From Bradymonas sediminis (GTDB lineage Bacteria > Myxococcota_A > Bradymonadia > Bradymonadales > Bradymonadaceae), in contig NZ_CP030032.1 of the NCBI RefSeq assembly GCF_003258315.1, positions 1,340,001-1,404,000 on the forward strand: a stretch of DNA of 64,000 nt, in the 5' to 3' direction. The notes beneath the pieces were generated by a model, which was not told the origin of the DNA, searched no databases, and saw nothing but the letters and a program-made list of their open reading frames with translations. Positions 16,942-25,659 of this stretch are shown piece by piece. Both the position numbers and the translations under genes were made by a program. The number at the start of each line of letters is the position of its first letter. Positions within the stretch are counted from its first letter, which is position 1.

Positions 16942-19074
16942 TCAGTAGCCGTCGAGGATGTCGACGAGTTTCTGGCGGTTGATGGGTTTGAGAAGATAGT
17001 GGTCGGCGCCCAGGGCATAGCCCCGCGCGCTCTCGGCGACCATCGTCACCATGATGACCGGGATGTCGCGCAGCTCCGAGTTCTCCTTGAGCCGAGACAG
17101 CAGGCTCCAGCCATCCATCGAGGGCATCATCACGTCGAGGGTGATGATATCGGGGCGCAGTTGTTCGGCCAGCAGCAAGCCCTCCGAGCCGCTGGCCGCG
17201 GTCGCCACCGCGAAGCCTTCGCGCTCCAAGATCCGGCGCAACAGATCGCGCATGGTCGGGTCGTCGTCGATCACCAAAACGGTGTCACCGGCGGCGGTCG
17301 TGTTGGTCAGTAGTTGGGGCGCGGGGGCGTCGAACTCAGCGGCGGACAGACGGCCCGAATCGCCGTCGGTGCCTTCGGCCGATGTCTCCAGATTGGCGCG
17401 AAGCCGCACGCGAAAGAGGCTGCCCTGGCCGAGGGTGGACTCGACCTCGACCTGGCCGCCCAGCAGCGCGGCGAAGTGCCGGGTGATGGTAAGCCCGAGG
17501 CCGGTGCCGCCGTATTGGCGCGTGGTCGAGTTGTCGGCCTGAGTGAACGCCTCGAAGATCTTCTCCAATTGTTCCTCGCTCATCCCGACGCCGGAATCTT
17601 CGACCTCAAAGACGATATGGGTGTAGTCCTCGTCGGGCTTCGCGCGGATGTCGATACGCCCTTGGCGCGTGAATTTGCAGGCGTTGCTCAGGATATTGAA
17701 TAGAATCTGGCGGACCTTCGTGATGTCCGAGTTCATGAAGCCCAGGCCGGCGTCGAGCTCGGCGGTGACGGTATTGTTGGACTTTTTGGCGAGCGGCGCG
17801 ATGGTGCTGCGGATATCGTCGATGAGCGAGGTGACCTCGAAGACTTCCATATGGATATTCATCTTTCCGGCCTCGATCTTCGACAGGTCGAGGATATCGT
17901 TGATCAGGGCGAGCAGGTGGGTGCCGGCGGTGCGAATGCGCGTGAGGTCGGGGAGAAACCCGGTGACGAGGGCGATATTGTCGACCTCGTCTTCTCTCAT
18001 CAGCTCGATTTCTTCTGTGATCATCTCGGAATAACCGATGACCGCGTTGAGCGGAGTGCGCAGCTCGTGGCTCATATTGGCCAGGAACGCGCTCTTGGCC
18101 CGGCTGGCCTCGATCGCCTCATCACGCGCGCTTCGCAGGGCCTCGTTGGCGACCTTTCGCTCGGTGATATCGCGAAGCACCATCACGATGCGCGCGTCGT
18201 GGCGCCCGAAGGCAATCTCCAGCGGGACCGGTTCGCCGTCGCATCGCAGGCCGCTGAATTCTAGGGAATCCCCAATATTTTGCGCGTTTCCTCGCATCGC
18301 GTCCACGAGGGCCTGGTCTTCGAAGTCAGCGATCAGCTCTCGGATATTTTGACCGATAATATCCTGTCGCTCGCCGCCGAAGATGCGGGCGGTGGCGCGG
18401 TTGGCGCGAATGATCTGTCCGTCCGTGTCAATTGTTATAATCGCGTCGGGTGCGGTCTCGAGCACGGCGCTGGTCTCGGTCTCTTTTTGGCGCAGGGCGT
18501 CGGTCAGCCAGATTTGCACATTATTTTTGAGGTGCAGGATCGCGAAGGTCGTCACTGCGGTCCCAACCAGGGCGACACCGAATTGCATATGCGCGACCTC
18601 GATGCTGTCGATGGGCGGGAAGAATTGAATCTCCAATAGGGTAATGAGCAAAATGCCCAAGAAGGTGACCACCACCACCGCCAGCCAGACAAGGGCTGTC
18701 TTGTTTTCCTGAAAGAGCGACGCCAATAGGGGCAATACGGGGAGCCAGAGGATGGGCGCCGCATAGAGCCCGCCGCCCACGTAGATGGTCCACAATAGCA
18801 CCGCATAGATGGGGGCCACGATGCAGTGCCCAGTCAGGCTCAGGTTGCCGGTTGCGCGAAGCACGAACGGGGCGCAGGCCACCAAGGCGGTGCCGATCAA
18901 CAGGCCAATGGTCGACGCATACCACTCGGTGATGATGCCCAAGCCCGAGGCTACGAGGGCCCAGAAGATCGCGAAGAAGGTAATCATCACGCCGATGCGA
19001 GCTCGCCGCACCTCGACCCCGGTGGGGTCTGGAAAGTTGTCGGGGATGAAATAATCGACGGTTCGAGCAAACAT
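16942..19074 (-). CDS. Hybrid sensor histidine kinase (6TM-PAS-HisKA-HATPase-REC)
   Basis: The start at 19074 is chosen because GAGG lies seven bases upstream and the paralogs begin here (F-A-R-x-x-DYFIPD). The 710 residues contain a short cytoplasmic start, six membrane helices (about 24-180), a coiled linker, a PAS domain (about 205-310), and HisKA with the phospho-accepting His336 in [18 protein letters not shown]. HATPase_c follows ([25 protein letters not shown]), then one receiver domain with Asp647 in TLDVMMPSMDGWSLL. It is an inner-membrane signal-transduction protein; the stimulus and the output partner are unknown, since no DNA-binding regulator is adjacent. It lies tandem with the 19262-21790 paralog but lacks that gene's second receiver, whose debris follows the stop codon. 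Confidence 0.95.
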   Translation of the reverse strand: MFARTVDYFIPDNFPDPTGVEVRRARIGVMITFFAIFWALVASGLGIITEWYASTIGLLIGTALVACAPFVLRATGNLSLTGHCIVAPIYAVLLWTIYVGGGLYAAPILWLPVLPLLASLFQENKTALVWLAVVVVTFLGILLITLLEIQFFPPIDSIEVAHMQFGVALVGTAVTTFAILHLKNNVQIWLTDALRQKETETSAVLETAPDAIITIDTDGQIIRANRATARIFGGERQDIIGQNIRELIADFEDQALVDAMRGNAQNIGDSLEFSGLRCDGEPVPLEIAFGRHDARIVMVLRDITERKVANEALRSARDEAIEASRAKSAFLANMSHELRTPLNAVIGYSEMITEEIELMREDEVDNIALVTGFLPDLTRIRTAGTHLLALINDILDLSKIEAGKMNIHMEVFEVTSLIDDIRSTIAPLAKKSNNTVTAELDAGLGFMNSDITKVRQILFNILSNACKFTRQGRIDIRAKPDEDYTHIVFEVEDSGVGMSEEQLEKIFEAFTQADNSTTRQYGGTGLGLTITRHFAALLGGQVEVESTLGQGSLFRVRLRANLETSAEGTDGDSGRLSAAEFDAPAPQLLTNTTAAGDTVLVIDDDPTMRDLLRRILEREGFAVATAASGSEGLLLAEQLRPDIITLDVMMPSMDGWSLLSRLKENSELRDIPVIMVTMVAESARGYALGADHYLLKPINRQKLVDILDGY

Positions 19075-19261
19075 GACAGGTCCTCGATAGCAATAATCCC
19101 TGGCGCTCAACACCTTCGAGGGATGAATTGGCTCGGTGGAATGCCCCCTTATTGTGGGCTTTGATTGAGCTTCTATACCGGAGAAAATTAAAAACCGCAA
19201 TTTAGCGCTTGGCGACAGTATGATTTCCGAACAGAGATAAACGGCGGTCGCCTGTGCCTGG

Positions 19262-21790
19262 TTAGCCTCCTAACTTCGCACTCGCATATTTTCGCACCTG
19301 AGAGAGCAATTCCTCCAGGGGATTTCCGCCGCCCGCGCGCCCGCCCTTGGCGAGCACCTCGTTGGCGTCGCGCTGCAGCTGGATCTTCTCATCGTCGGTC
19401 AACTCCTTGGCGGTGACGACGATGACCGGCGTGTTCTGAAATGCCTCGATTTCGCGAAAGCGGCGCAGGAACTCGAAGCCGTCCATCTGAGGCATCATGA
19501 GGTCGAGCAGGACCAGGTCGGGGGCGAAGTCATCGAGCAGGTCCAGGGCGAGTTGGCCGTTCTCGGCCTCGCGGATCTCCCAGCCGCTGTCGTCCAGGGT
19601 GCGCCGGACCATGGTGCGATTGGGCTCGTCGTCCTCGACCAGCAGGATATTTTTGAAGTCCGCCGAGCTGTTGCGGTACTTGTTCAGGATGCCGACGAGC
19701 TTTTTGCGGTTGATGGGTTTGAGCAAATAGTGGTCGGCGCCCAGGGCGAAGCCGCGCTCGCTCTCGGCGACCATCGTCACCATGATGACCGGAATGTCCT
19801 GGAGATCGGCGTTTTCTTTTAGCCGCGACAGCAGGCTCCAGCCGTCCATCTGCGGCATCATCACGTCGAGGGTGATGACGTCGGGGCGCAGATGTTCGGC
19901 CAGCAAGAGGCCCTCGGAGCCGCTGGCCGCGGTGGCCACGGCGAAGCCCTCGCGCTCCAGGATCCGGCGCAGCAGGTCGCGCATGGTGGGGTCATCGTCG
20001 ATGACCAGCACGGTGTCGGCGCCGGTATTTGGGGTGGCTTCTGCGGCGCCATTGGCGCCGGCGTTGTGGGTCTCCGAGGCGTCATGATGCGTGTCGTCGG
20101 CTTCTTCGCGCTCCATATTTGTGCGCAGGCGCACCTTAAACAGGCTTCCCTCGCCGAGGGTTGACTCAACCTCGACCTCGCCGCCGAGCAGGGCGCAGAA
20201 GTGGCGCGTGATGGTCAGCCCGAGGCCGGTGCCGCCGAATTGGCGAGTGGTCGAGCCGTCGGCCTGGATGAAGGCGTCGAAGATCTTGCCGAGCTGCTCC
20301 GGGCTCATGCCGACGCCGGTGTCCTCGACCTCGAAGATCAGGTGTTCGTAGTCGGTGTCGGGCGTCACGCGGATGGTGATGTCGCCGTCTTTGGTGAATT
20401 TGCAGGCGTTGCTCAGCAGGTTGAAGAGGATCTGGCGGACCTTGGTGGCGTCCGAATTCATATAGCCCAGGCCCGGGTCGAGCTCGACGTTCAGGGTGTT
20501 ATTCGACTTGGTGGCCAGCGGCGCGATGGTGCTGCGGATATCCTCGATGAGCGCCGCGACCTCGAAGACCTCAAGGTGCAGGTTCATCTTGCCGGCCTCG
20601 ATCTTCGACAGGTCGAGGATGTCGTTGATGAGGGCGAGCAGGTGGGTGCCGGCGGTGCGGATGCGCATGAGGTCGGGGAGGAAGCCGGTGACGGCCTCGA
20701 TATTGTCGACCTGGTCTTCGCGCATGACCTCGATCTCTTCTTTGATCATCTCCGAATAGCCGATGACCGCGTTGAGCGGCGTGCGCAATTCATGGCTCAT
20801 ATTGGCCAAAAACGCGCTCTTCGCCCGGCTCGCCTCGATGGCCTGGTCGCGCGCGCTGCGAAGCGCCTCGTTGGCGACCTTTCGCTCGGTGATATCGCGA
20901 AGCACCAGCACGATGCGCGCGTCAAGCCGGCCGAAGGCGATCTCCAGGGGAATCGAGTTCCCCTTGCTGCATTGCCCGTCAAATTCGACCGACTCGCCCT
21001 GGGCGTGGGACTCGACGGCGCGCACCAGGGCCTGGGCCTCAAGGTCGGCGATGAGGGCGCGGATATTCTGGCCAACGATCTCGTCGCGGTCGCAGCTAAA
21101 GATGCGGGCGGTCGCGCGGTTTGCGCGCAGGATCTGGCCATCGGTGTCGACGGTGATGATCGCGTCTGGCGCGGTCTCGAGCACCGCGCTGGTCTCGGCT
21201 TCTTTTTGGCGAAGGGCGTCGGTCAGCCAGATCTGGACGTTATTCTTGAGGTGGAGGATGGCGAAGGTGGTCACCCCCATGCCGATGAGCGCGATTCCGA
21301 ATTGCATGTCGGAGGCCCGGGTTTTCGGGTTGTCCGGGAAGGGAAAGCCAGTCAAGTTGGCGGCTATCAGGGCGATAAAGGTGACGACGACCAACCCAAG
21401 CCATACGACCGCGGAGCGGTTCTTCTGAAAGAGGGAGGCCAACAGCGGCATGATCGGCAGCCAGAGAGTCGGGGCAGCGTAGAGCCCTCCGTTGAGGTAG
21501 ATCGTCCACAAAAGAACCGCATAGATCGGCGCCACCGTGAAGTGACCGGTCAGGCTCAAGTTGCCGGTTGCGCGCAGCACAAAGGGCGCGCACCCTACCA
21601 GGAGCATCCCAACCAACAACCCCAAGACCGACTCATAGGCCCCGGAAAGCACCCCCAACCCCGCAGCAATCATCGCCCAGAAGATGGTCACGAACGTGAT
21701 CATGACCCCGATGCGCGCCCGTCGCACCTCGACTCCCGTGGGATCGGCGAGGTCTTGGGGGATAAAATATTCGGTCAATCGAGCGATCAT
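19262..21790 (-). CDS. Hybrid sensor histidine kinase with two receiver domains
   Basis: The ATG at 21790 has GAGG nine bases upstream; the frame also allows an in-frame TTG at 21802. The 842 residues comprise six membrane helices (about 24-180), PAS, HisKA with His333, HATPase_c ([24 protein letters not shown]), a His/Asn/Ala-rich linker, receiver 1 with Asp642 ([15 protein letters not shown]) and receiver 2 with Asp763 ([15 protein letters not shown]). The tail [12 protein letters not shown] is shared with the 25660-28182 paralog. Two receivers on one kinase suggest an internal phosphorelay or two outputs. It lies 187 bp upstream of the truncated paralog in the same direction, as expected from tandem duplication. 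Confidence 0.96.
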   Translation of the reverse strand: MIARLTEYFIPQDLADPTGVEVRRARIGVMITFVTIFWAMIAAGLGVLSGAYESVLGLLVGMLLVGCAPFVLRATGNLSLTGHFTVAPIYAVLLWTIYLNGGLYAAPTLWLPIMPLLASLFQKNRSAVVWLGLVVVTFIALIAANLTGFPFPDNPKTRASDMQFGIALIGMGVTTFAILHLKNNVQIWLTDALRQKEAETSAVLETAPDAIITVDTDGQILRANRATARIFSCDRDEIVGQNIRALIADLEAQALVRAVESHAQGESVEFDGQCSKGNSIPLEIAFGRLDARIVLVLRDITERKVANEALRSARDQAIEASRAKSAFLANMSHELRTPLNAVIGYSEMIKEEIEVMREDQVDNIEAVTGFLPDLMRIRTAGTHLLALINDILDLSKIEAGKMNLHLEVFEVAALIEDIRSTIAPLATKSNNTLNVELDPGLGYMNSDATKVRQILFNLLSNACKFTKDGDITIRVTPDTDYEHLIFEVEDTGVGMSPEQLGKIFDAFIQADGSTTRQFGGTGLGLTITRHFCALLGGEVEVESTLGEGSLFKVRLRTNMEREEADDTHHDASETHNAGANGAAEATPNTGADTVLVIDDDPTMRDLLRRILEREGFAVATAASGSEGLLLAEHLRPDVITLDVMMPQMDGWSLLSRLKENADLQDIPVIMVTMVAESERGFALGADHYLLKPINRKKLVGILNKYRNSSADFKNILLVEDDEPNRTMVRRTLDDSGWEIREAENGQLALDLLDDFAPDLVLLDLMMPQMDGFEFLRRFREIEAFQNTPVIVVTAKELTDDEKIQLQRDANEVLAKGGRAGGGNPLEELLSQVRKYASAKLGG

Positions 21791-22069
21791 TCGATGCCTC
21801 AAAACAGGGGTAGGCGGAAGTCCGTAGGGTATAGATAGGACAGGATCGAATTCAGCTCAGGCATATCCCAACCCTAGTTTAGTTTCGCTGTGGAAGGTTG
21901 GTAATATCAGGGAAGGCGGGGTTTGTGCAAATGCGGGGGAGGGGGGGGGACCAGCCTGATCGACTCAAGGGGCGCGGAGTTTGAAGTGCAATCATGAATA
22001 AATTACTTCTTGCTGCGTATTTGAAGGGGAACGGACATCGTTTCCGTTCCTCGTGTAAGGAGTTGAACT

Positions 22070-23206
22070 GTGAATCTAATGATGGAGAATTGGATGCAAA
22101 CCGGACGAACACTACTTATTTTATTGCTTTTGTTTTCCCCGCTTGGCCTTGCCTGTTCCGATGACTCAGACACGAGTGAAAATATTGAAGCGGATGCCGG
22201 TGATCAGAGCGATGCCGGTGAAAAAAGCGATGCTGGCGACCAAAGTGATGCCGGCGAGGACGCGCACTCCTCACCGGACGGGGTCTCCGATGATGTCGGC
22301 GATGACCCGACTCCCAGCTTTGCGTTGAGCAAAAGCGAGACATCTTTTACCGAGAGCACCACCCATATGGTCTGGGTGGGTTCGAAACTCTACACTGCCT
22401 ATTCGGAGAGATGCACGACCAAGTGTATCGAGGGTTGGGATACTTCTGGGGGGAGCGCGTCGAGCATCGATGATGCGCGCATGACCAGTCTGGATGAGTA
22501 TTCGATGGGTGGCCTCTATGTGCTCGACGAGAATACGCTGCTGTACGGAACCAATTATTATACGCATCGAGTCGATATCTCGAGCGGAGTCGACCTGGGT
22601 GAGAGCAGCGGTCGCAGCGGCGAGCGCCAGGACTATGTGGGCCTGAGCGACGGGCGCATCGTGGGCGCCGAGACCAACCACGGGTTGGCGCTTTTTGGGC
22701 CTGACCTGAGCGTCGACGCGAGCCTTAACCTGCAGGATGATATCCGTTCGGTGACCAACTTCGGCGCCAATAAGGTGCTCGCCGGCGGCTTCCGCTCGGG
22801 GACGCTTTATGAAGTCTCGGTCGCCGGGAATCAGCTGATCGCCAACGACTCCTGGTCAGTCGAGGGCGACTACGTCTGGCGCTTGGATAGTCTGGAAGAC
22901 GGGACCATCTTGCTCGCCGCAGGCACGGGTGGGTTGGGGGTCTTTGATAGTGAGGTCAATAATCTCGCCTATTTAAGTGACGGCAATGAAGTCTACGATA
23001 TCGAGGTGATTGATCAGAACCACGTGCTGACCGCCGGTCAGGCCGGGGTGCAGTTGGTTGACCTGAGCGACCGAAGCAACCCGAAGGTGATTGATGAAAT
23101 TCCGATGTCGGAGGGCGCCTGGCGGGTGGCGGCAAATCAGGATGGGGACCTCGCCATTTCGGACGACTCCGGTGATGGAGTGACCTATTTGGGGCGCTAT
23201 CGCTGA
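22070..23206 (+). CDS. Beta-propeller (LVIVD-like) lipoprotein
   Basis: The GTG at 22070 is the likely start: AGGAG ends seven bases before it, whereas the ATG at 22079 has no such site. The lipobox is SPLGLAC (Cys 29). A linker of repeated (G)DQSDAGE/KSDAGD units follows. The remaining about 300 residues contain regularly spaced beta-strand pairs (MGGLYVLDENTLLYG, RIVGAETNHGLALFG, KVLAGGFRSGTLYEV, ILLAAGTGGLGVFD, HVLTAGQAGVQLVDLS). The last is a good match to LVIVD/propeller blades. I infer a six- or seven-bladed propeller anchored in a membrane, probably a binding module. No catalytic residues are evident. A strong terminator follows the gene. Confidence 0.8.
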   Translation: MNLMMENWMQTGRTLLILLLLFSPLGLACSDDSDTSENIEADAGDQSDAGEKSDAGDQSDAGEDAHSSPDGVSDDVGDDPTPSFALSKSETSFTESTTHMVWVGSKLYTAYSERCTTKCIEGWDTSGGSASSIDDARMTSLDEYSMGGLYVLDENTLLYGTNYYTHRVDISSGVDLGESSGRSGERQDYVGLSDGRIVGAETNHGLALFGPDLSVDASLNLQDDIRSVTNFGANKVLAGGFRSGTLYEVSVAGNQLIANDSWSVEGDYVWRLDSLEDGTILLAAGTGGLGVFDSEVNNLAYLSDGNEVYDIEVIDQNHVLTAGQAGVQLVDLSDRSNPKVIDEIPMSEGAWRVAANQDGDLAISDDSGDGVTYLGRYR

Positions 23207-23239
23207 TCAAGCGTAGCGCGACAGCTCTCAAATGAAAAC

Positions 23240-23270
23240 GCCGCCCTCACAGCCGTGAGGGCGGCTTTTT
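23240..23270. terminator. Intrinsic terminator
   Basis: An 11-bp perfect stem (GCCGCCCTCAC with its complement, loop AGCC) is followed by five T on the plus strand and preceded by A-rich sequence. It separates the propeller lipoprotein from the convergent deaminase and may serve both. Confidence 0.85.
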
Positions 23271-23290
23271 CATCGCACAGCATCAACTTC

Positions 23291-23758
23291 TCACCACCCA
23301 TAATCCTTATGAATCCGCATACCTTCGCTATGCAGCAGTGGGCCGACGACCTGGGTGACGCCCTCCAAAATCGCGGCGGAGCGCACCGGGGTGTGGTAGC
23401 CGTTGAGCTCGGTGAGGTCGTGGCTCGCCACGCTATAGTAGACCCGGGCCAGGCCGGCGGCGCGGATGCCGCCGGCGCACATCGGGCAGGGCTCGGTGCT
23501 GGTGTACATGACCATGCGCGCGCGCTCTTCGACCGAGAATTTTTGGCAGGCAAGGTGGGCAAGGTGCAGCTCGGGGTGGCGGCGGATGTCGTTCTCGGTG
23601 ACGACCCGATTGGAGTCGGTCAGCACGATCTCATCGTCCAGGACCAGCACCGAGCCGAAGGGGTGATCGCCGCGCTCGGCGGCCTCGTTGGCGAGTTCAA
23701 AGGCGCGGCGCAGGTGGGCGCCGTGGTCGAATTCGTCGAAGTTTGAGCTAAAGAGCAT
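23291..23758 (-). CDS. Nucleoside/base deaminase (guanine deaminase/TadA-like fold)
   Basis: The 155-residue cytoplasmic protein carries the cytidine deaminase-like zinc signature: His-Pro-Glu in RRHPELHLAHLACQ (instead of the more usual His-Ala-Glu) and PCPMCAGGI with the two zinc cysteines. The N-terminal RAFELANEAAERGDHPFGSVLVLDDEIV and the C-terminal segment resemble the short stand-alone guanine or nucleoside deaminases rather than TadA, because the TadA C-terminal signature is absent. The expected reaction is hydrolytic deamination of a purine or pyrimidine base or nucleoside; the substrate cannot be fixed from sequence. It is followed upstream, in the same direction, by a cytochrome-like lipoprotein gene 35 bp away. 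Confidence 0.88.
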   Translation of the reverse strand: MLFSSNFDEFDHGAHLRRAFELANEAAERGDHPFGSVLVLDDEIVLTDSNRVVTENDIRRHPELHLAHLACQKFSVEERARMVMYTSTEPCPMCAGGIRAAGLARVYYSVASHDLTELNGYHTPVRSAAILEGVTQVVGPLLHSEGMRIHKDYGW

Positions 23759-23793
23759 TTTTTACTCGTCTCGTGTCGGTGGGGCGTTGGGGG

Positions 23794-24423
23794 TCAGTAG
23801 CGGTATTGGGTGTGGCAATCGGTGCAACCCTGGATGACGTCGGCGTATTTTTCGGTGGTGAGCTTCAGGTCATCTTTTTTGGCAGCGTTGACCAGCTCGA
23901 CCAGGTCGGCGTGGAAGGCTTCGTCGAGCTTCATGAAGCCGTCGAGGTCGTCGCTATTTTTGGGCGTCTTGTATTTTCCGGCGGCGAGGGTGCGCTCGGT
24001 GAGGTCGCGGGCGTCGTGGACGCTATAGATGGTGGCCGGGATATTCTCGAGTTGGTTGGCGATGATGAGGCTGAAGACGCCGATCATCGCGTTATTGAGC
24101 AGGAGCATCTCGTGCTCGACCACGTTGATGCCTTCGGGAAGGTCCTCGATCGATTCCGGGGTTTTGACCGCGTAATTATCGTGGTCGTGCCCGTGCTCTC
24201 CCTCGACATGACTGTGGTGGTCGCCTTTGGGCTTCTCGGCGTGCTCATCGTCGTGGTCATGGTCGTCATCATCATCATCATGCTTCTCTGGCGCTTGATT
24301 GTCTGCTTCGGCCGACGCCGCGCTGGGAGCCGGGTCGCCCGGTGTTTTTGCATTGTCGCAGGCGCTGAGCGCCCCGAGAGCCATCACCAACAATATAAGC
24401 AGCGTGCGATTCATCGCGTTCAT
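23794..24423 (-). CDS. His/Asp-rich lipoprotein with C-terminal cytochrome c'-type haem motif
   Basis: The start at 24423 has GGAGG eight bases upstream. The 209-residue product has a lipobox (ALGALSAC, Cys 22, Asp at +2). A very acidic, His-rich segment follows at about 45-85 (runs of D and H such as DDDDDDHDHDDEH and HHSHVEGEHGHDHD). Then a helical domain ends in CTDCH at 200-204, four residues from the C-terminus. A haem motif at the end of a four-helix domain is the arrangement of cytochrome c'/c556. The His/Asp segment looks like a metal-binding region (zinc, nickel, copper or iron). I infer a periplasmic or membrane-attached haem protein, perhaps metal sensing or buffering. It could be cotranscribed with the deaminase, but the functions do not obviously connect. 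Confidence 0.8.
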   Translation of the reverse strand: MNAMNRTLLILLVMALGALSACDNAKTPGDPAPSAASAEADNQAPEKHDDDDDDHDHDDEHAEKPKGDHHSHVEGEHGHDHDNYAVKTPESIEDLPEGINVVEHEMLLLNNAMIGVFSLIIANQLENIPATIYSVHDARDLTERTLAAGKYKTPKNSDDLDGFMKLDEAFHADLVELVNAAKKDDLKLTTEKYADVIQGCTDCHTQYRY

Positions 24424-24668
24424 ATAGTGCCTCCGGGTCGTGTCGAGATGCGCGCGACATTTGGAGAAACCACGCGCGATAGTGTGGAGCAGACATCGGT
24501 GTATCGTGGCCAATCTACTCTTTAATCGTGCGAAGGGCCAACCCGTTATCTGGCGCCGCGAATCAGCCAGCGGGGAGGAGACTAAAACCGGCGGGGTAGG
24601 TGTCTAGACTTAGGGGCGTTCGCGCGGCCGCATTGCGGCTGCACCATCTAGGATTGAGGAGGCACACC

Positions 24669-25631
24669 ATGGCCCATCGAGAAGTGAGCGCCGGAATTAG
24701 CGCGGAGCAATGGCCTGAGCTGCCGCTTGCGCAGTGGAAGGACACCTACGCGACGCTGCATATGTGGACCCAGATCGTCGGAAAGATTCGCCTGGCCTGC
24801 ACGCCGAAGATCAATCATTGGTGGAACTCGACCTATTATATCACCCCGCGCGGCATGACGACGTCCACGATGTATCGGGACGGCGGCGCCTTCCAGATTG
24901 ACTTCGATTTTATCGACCACCTGCTGCGTTTTGAGACTTCGTCGGGGCGCAGGGCAGATATCGAGCTGACCTCGAAGACCACCGCGACGTTTTATCGTGA
25001 GGTGATGGAGACCCTGGACGCGCTGGGCATTGAGGTCGAGATTTGGCCGCACCCGGTCGAGATTGAGGACCCGATTCCCTTCGCCGAAGATGAGCAACAC
25101 GCCACCTATATACCGGAGCATGCCCACCGGTTCTGGCAGGTGCTCTTGGCCTCGGAGCAGGTCTTTCAGGAGGTCCGCGCGGGCTTCGTCGGCAAGAGCA
25201 GCCCGGTTCATTTCTTCTGGGGGAGCTTTGACCTGGCGCTGACGCGCTTTTCGCTGCGCGAGGCGCCGCCGCACCCGGGCGGCGTGCCGAATATGGCAGA
25301 TTGGGTCACCCGCGAGGCGTATTCGCACGAATGCAGCAGTTGCGGGTTCTGGCCGGGCACCGAGGGCGGCCTGGCGGAGCCGGCATATTATAGTTACGCC
25401 TACCCGGAGCCGGACGGGTTTAAGGATTATCCGGTGCGCCCGCGGCACGCGTTTTATAGCGAGGAGTTGGGGGAGTTTGTGCTGCTCTACAAAGACCTTC
25501 GCCGCTGCGCGGACCCGGCGGCGGTGCTGCGCCAATTCCTGGAGAGCACCTACGAGGCCGCCGCCACTTGCGGCGCCTGGCCGCGCGACTTGCTCGAGCC
25601 CGAAGACCCGTCGCGCTCGCTGCGGGCGTGA
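24669..25631 (+). CDS. DUF5996 family protein
   Basis: The ATG at 24669 has GAGGAGG upstream and coincides with the beginning of family homology. The 320 residues match the DUF5996 family of uncharacterised bacterial proteins. Typical blocks are WKDTYATLHMWTQIVGKIRL near the N-terminus, HWWNSTYYITPRGMTTS, VHFFWGSFDLALTRFSLR, YSHECSSCGFWPG and a C-terminal FVLLYKDLRR region with an acidic patch. The conserved Trp/His/Cys residues hint at an enzyme or metal site, but no reaction is established. There is no signal peptide and no membrane segment. It converges with a kinase gene at 25660, leaving 28 bp between the stops. Confidence 0.88.
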   Translation: MAHREVSAGISAEQWPELPLAQWKDTYATLHMWTQIVGKIRLACTPKINHWWNSTYYITPRGMTTSTMYRDGGAFQIDFDFIDHLLRFETSSGRRADIELTSKTTATFYREVMETLDALGIEVEIWPHPVEIEDPIPFAEDEQHATYIPEHAHRFWQVLLASEQVFQEVRAGFVGKSSPVHFFWGSFDLALTRFSLREAPPHPGGVPNMADWVTREAYSHECSSCGFWPGTEGGLAEPAYYSYAYPEPDGFKDYPVRPRHAFYSEELGEFVLLYKDLRRCADPAAVLRQFLESTYEAAATCGAWPRDLLEPEDPSRSLRA

Positions 25632-25659
25632 CCCGGGGCGAGCTGATGCGCCGCGTGGC

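Noticed and set aside
20201-21838. Long plus-strand open frame (545 codons) opposite the 19262 kinase
   Set aside because: It is the antisense of a well-supported kinase; the high GC content leaves this frame open, and the translation has Ala/Asp/Gly/Val-rich composition with no domain.
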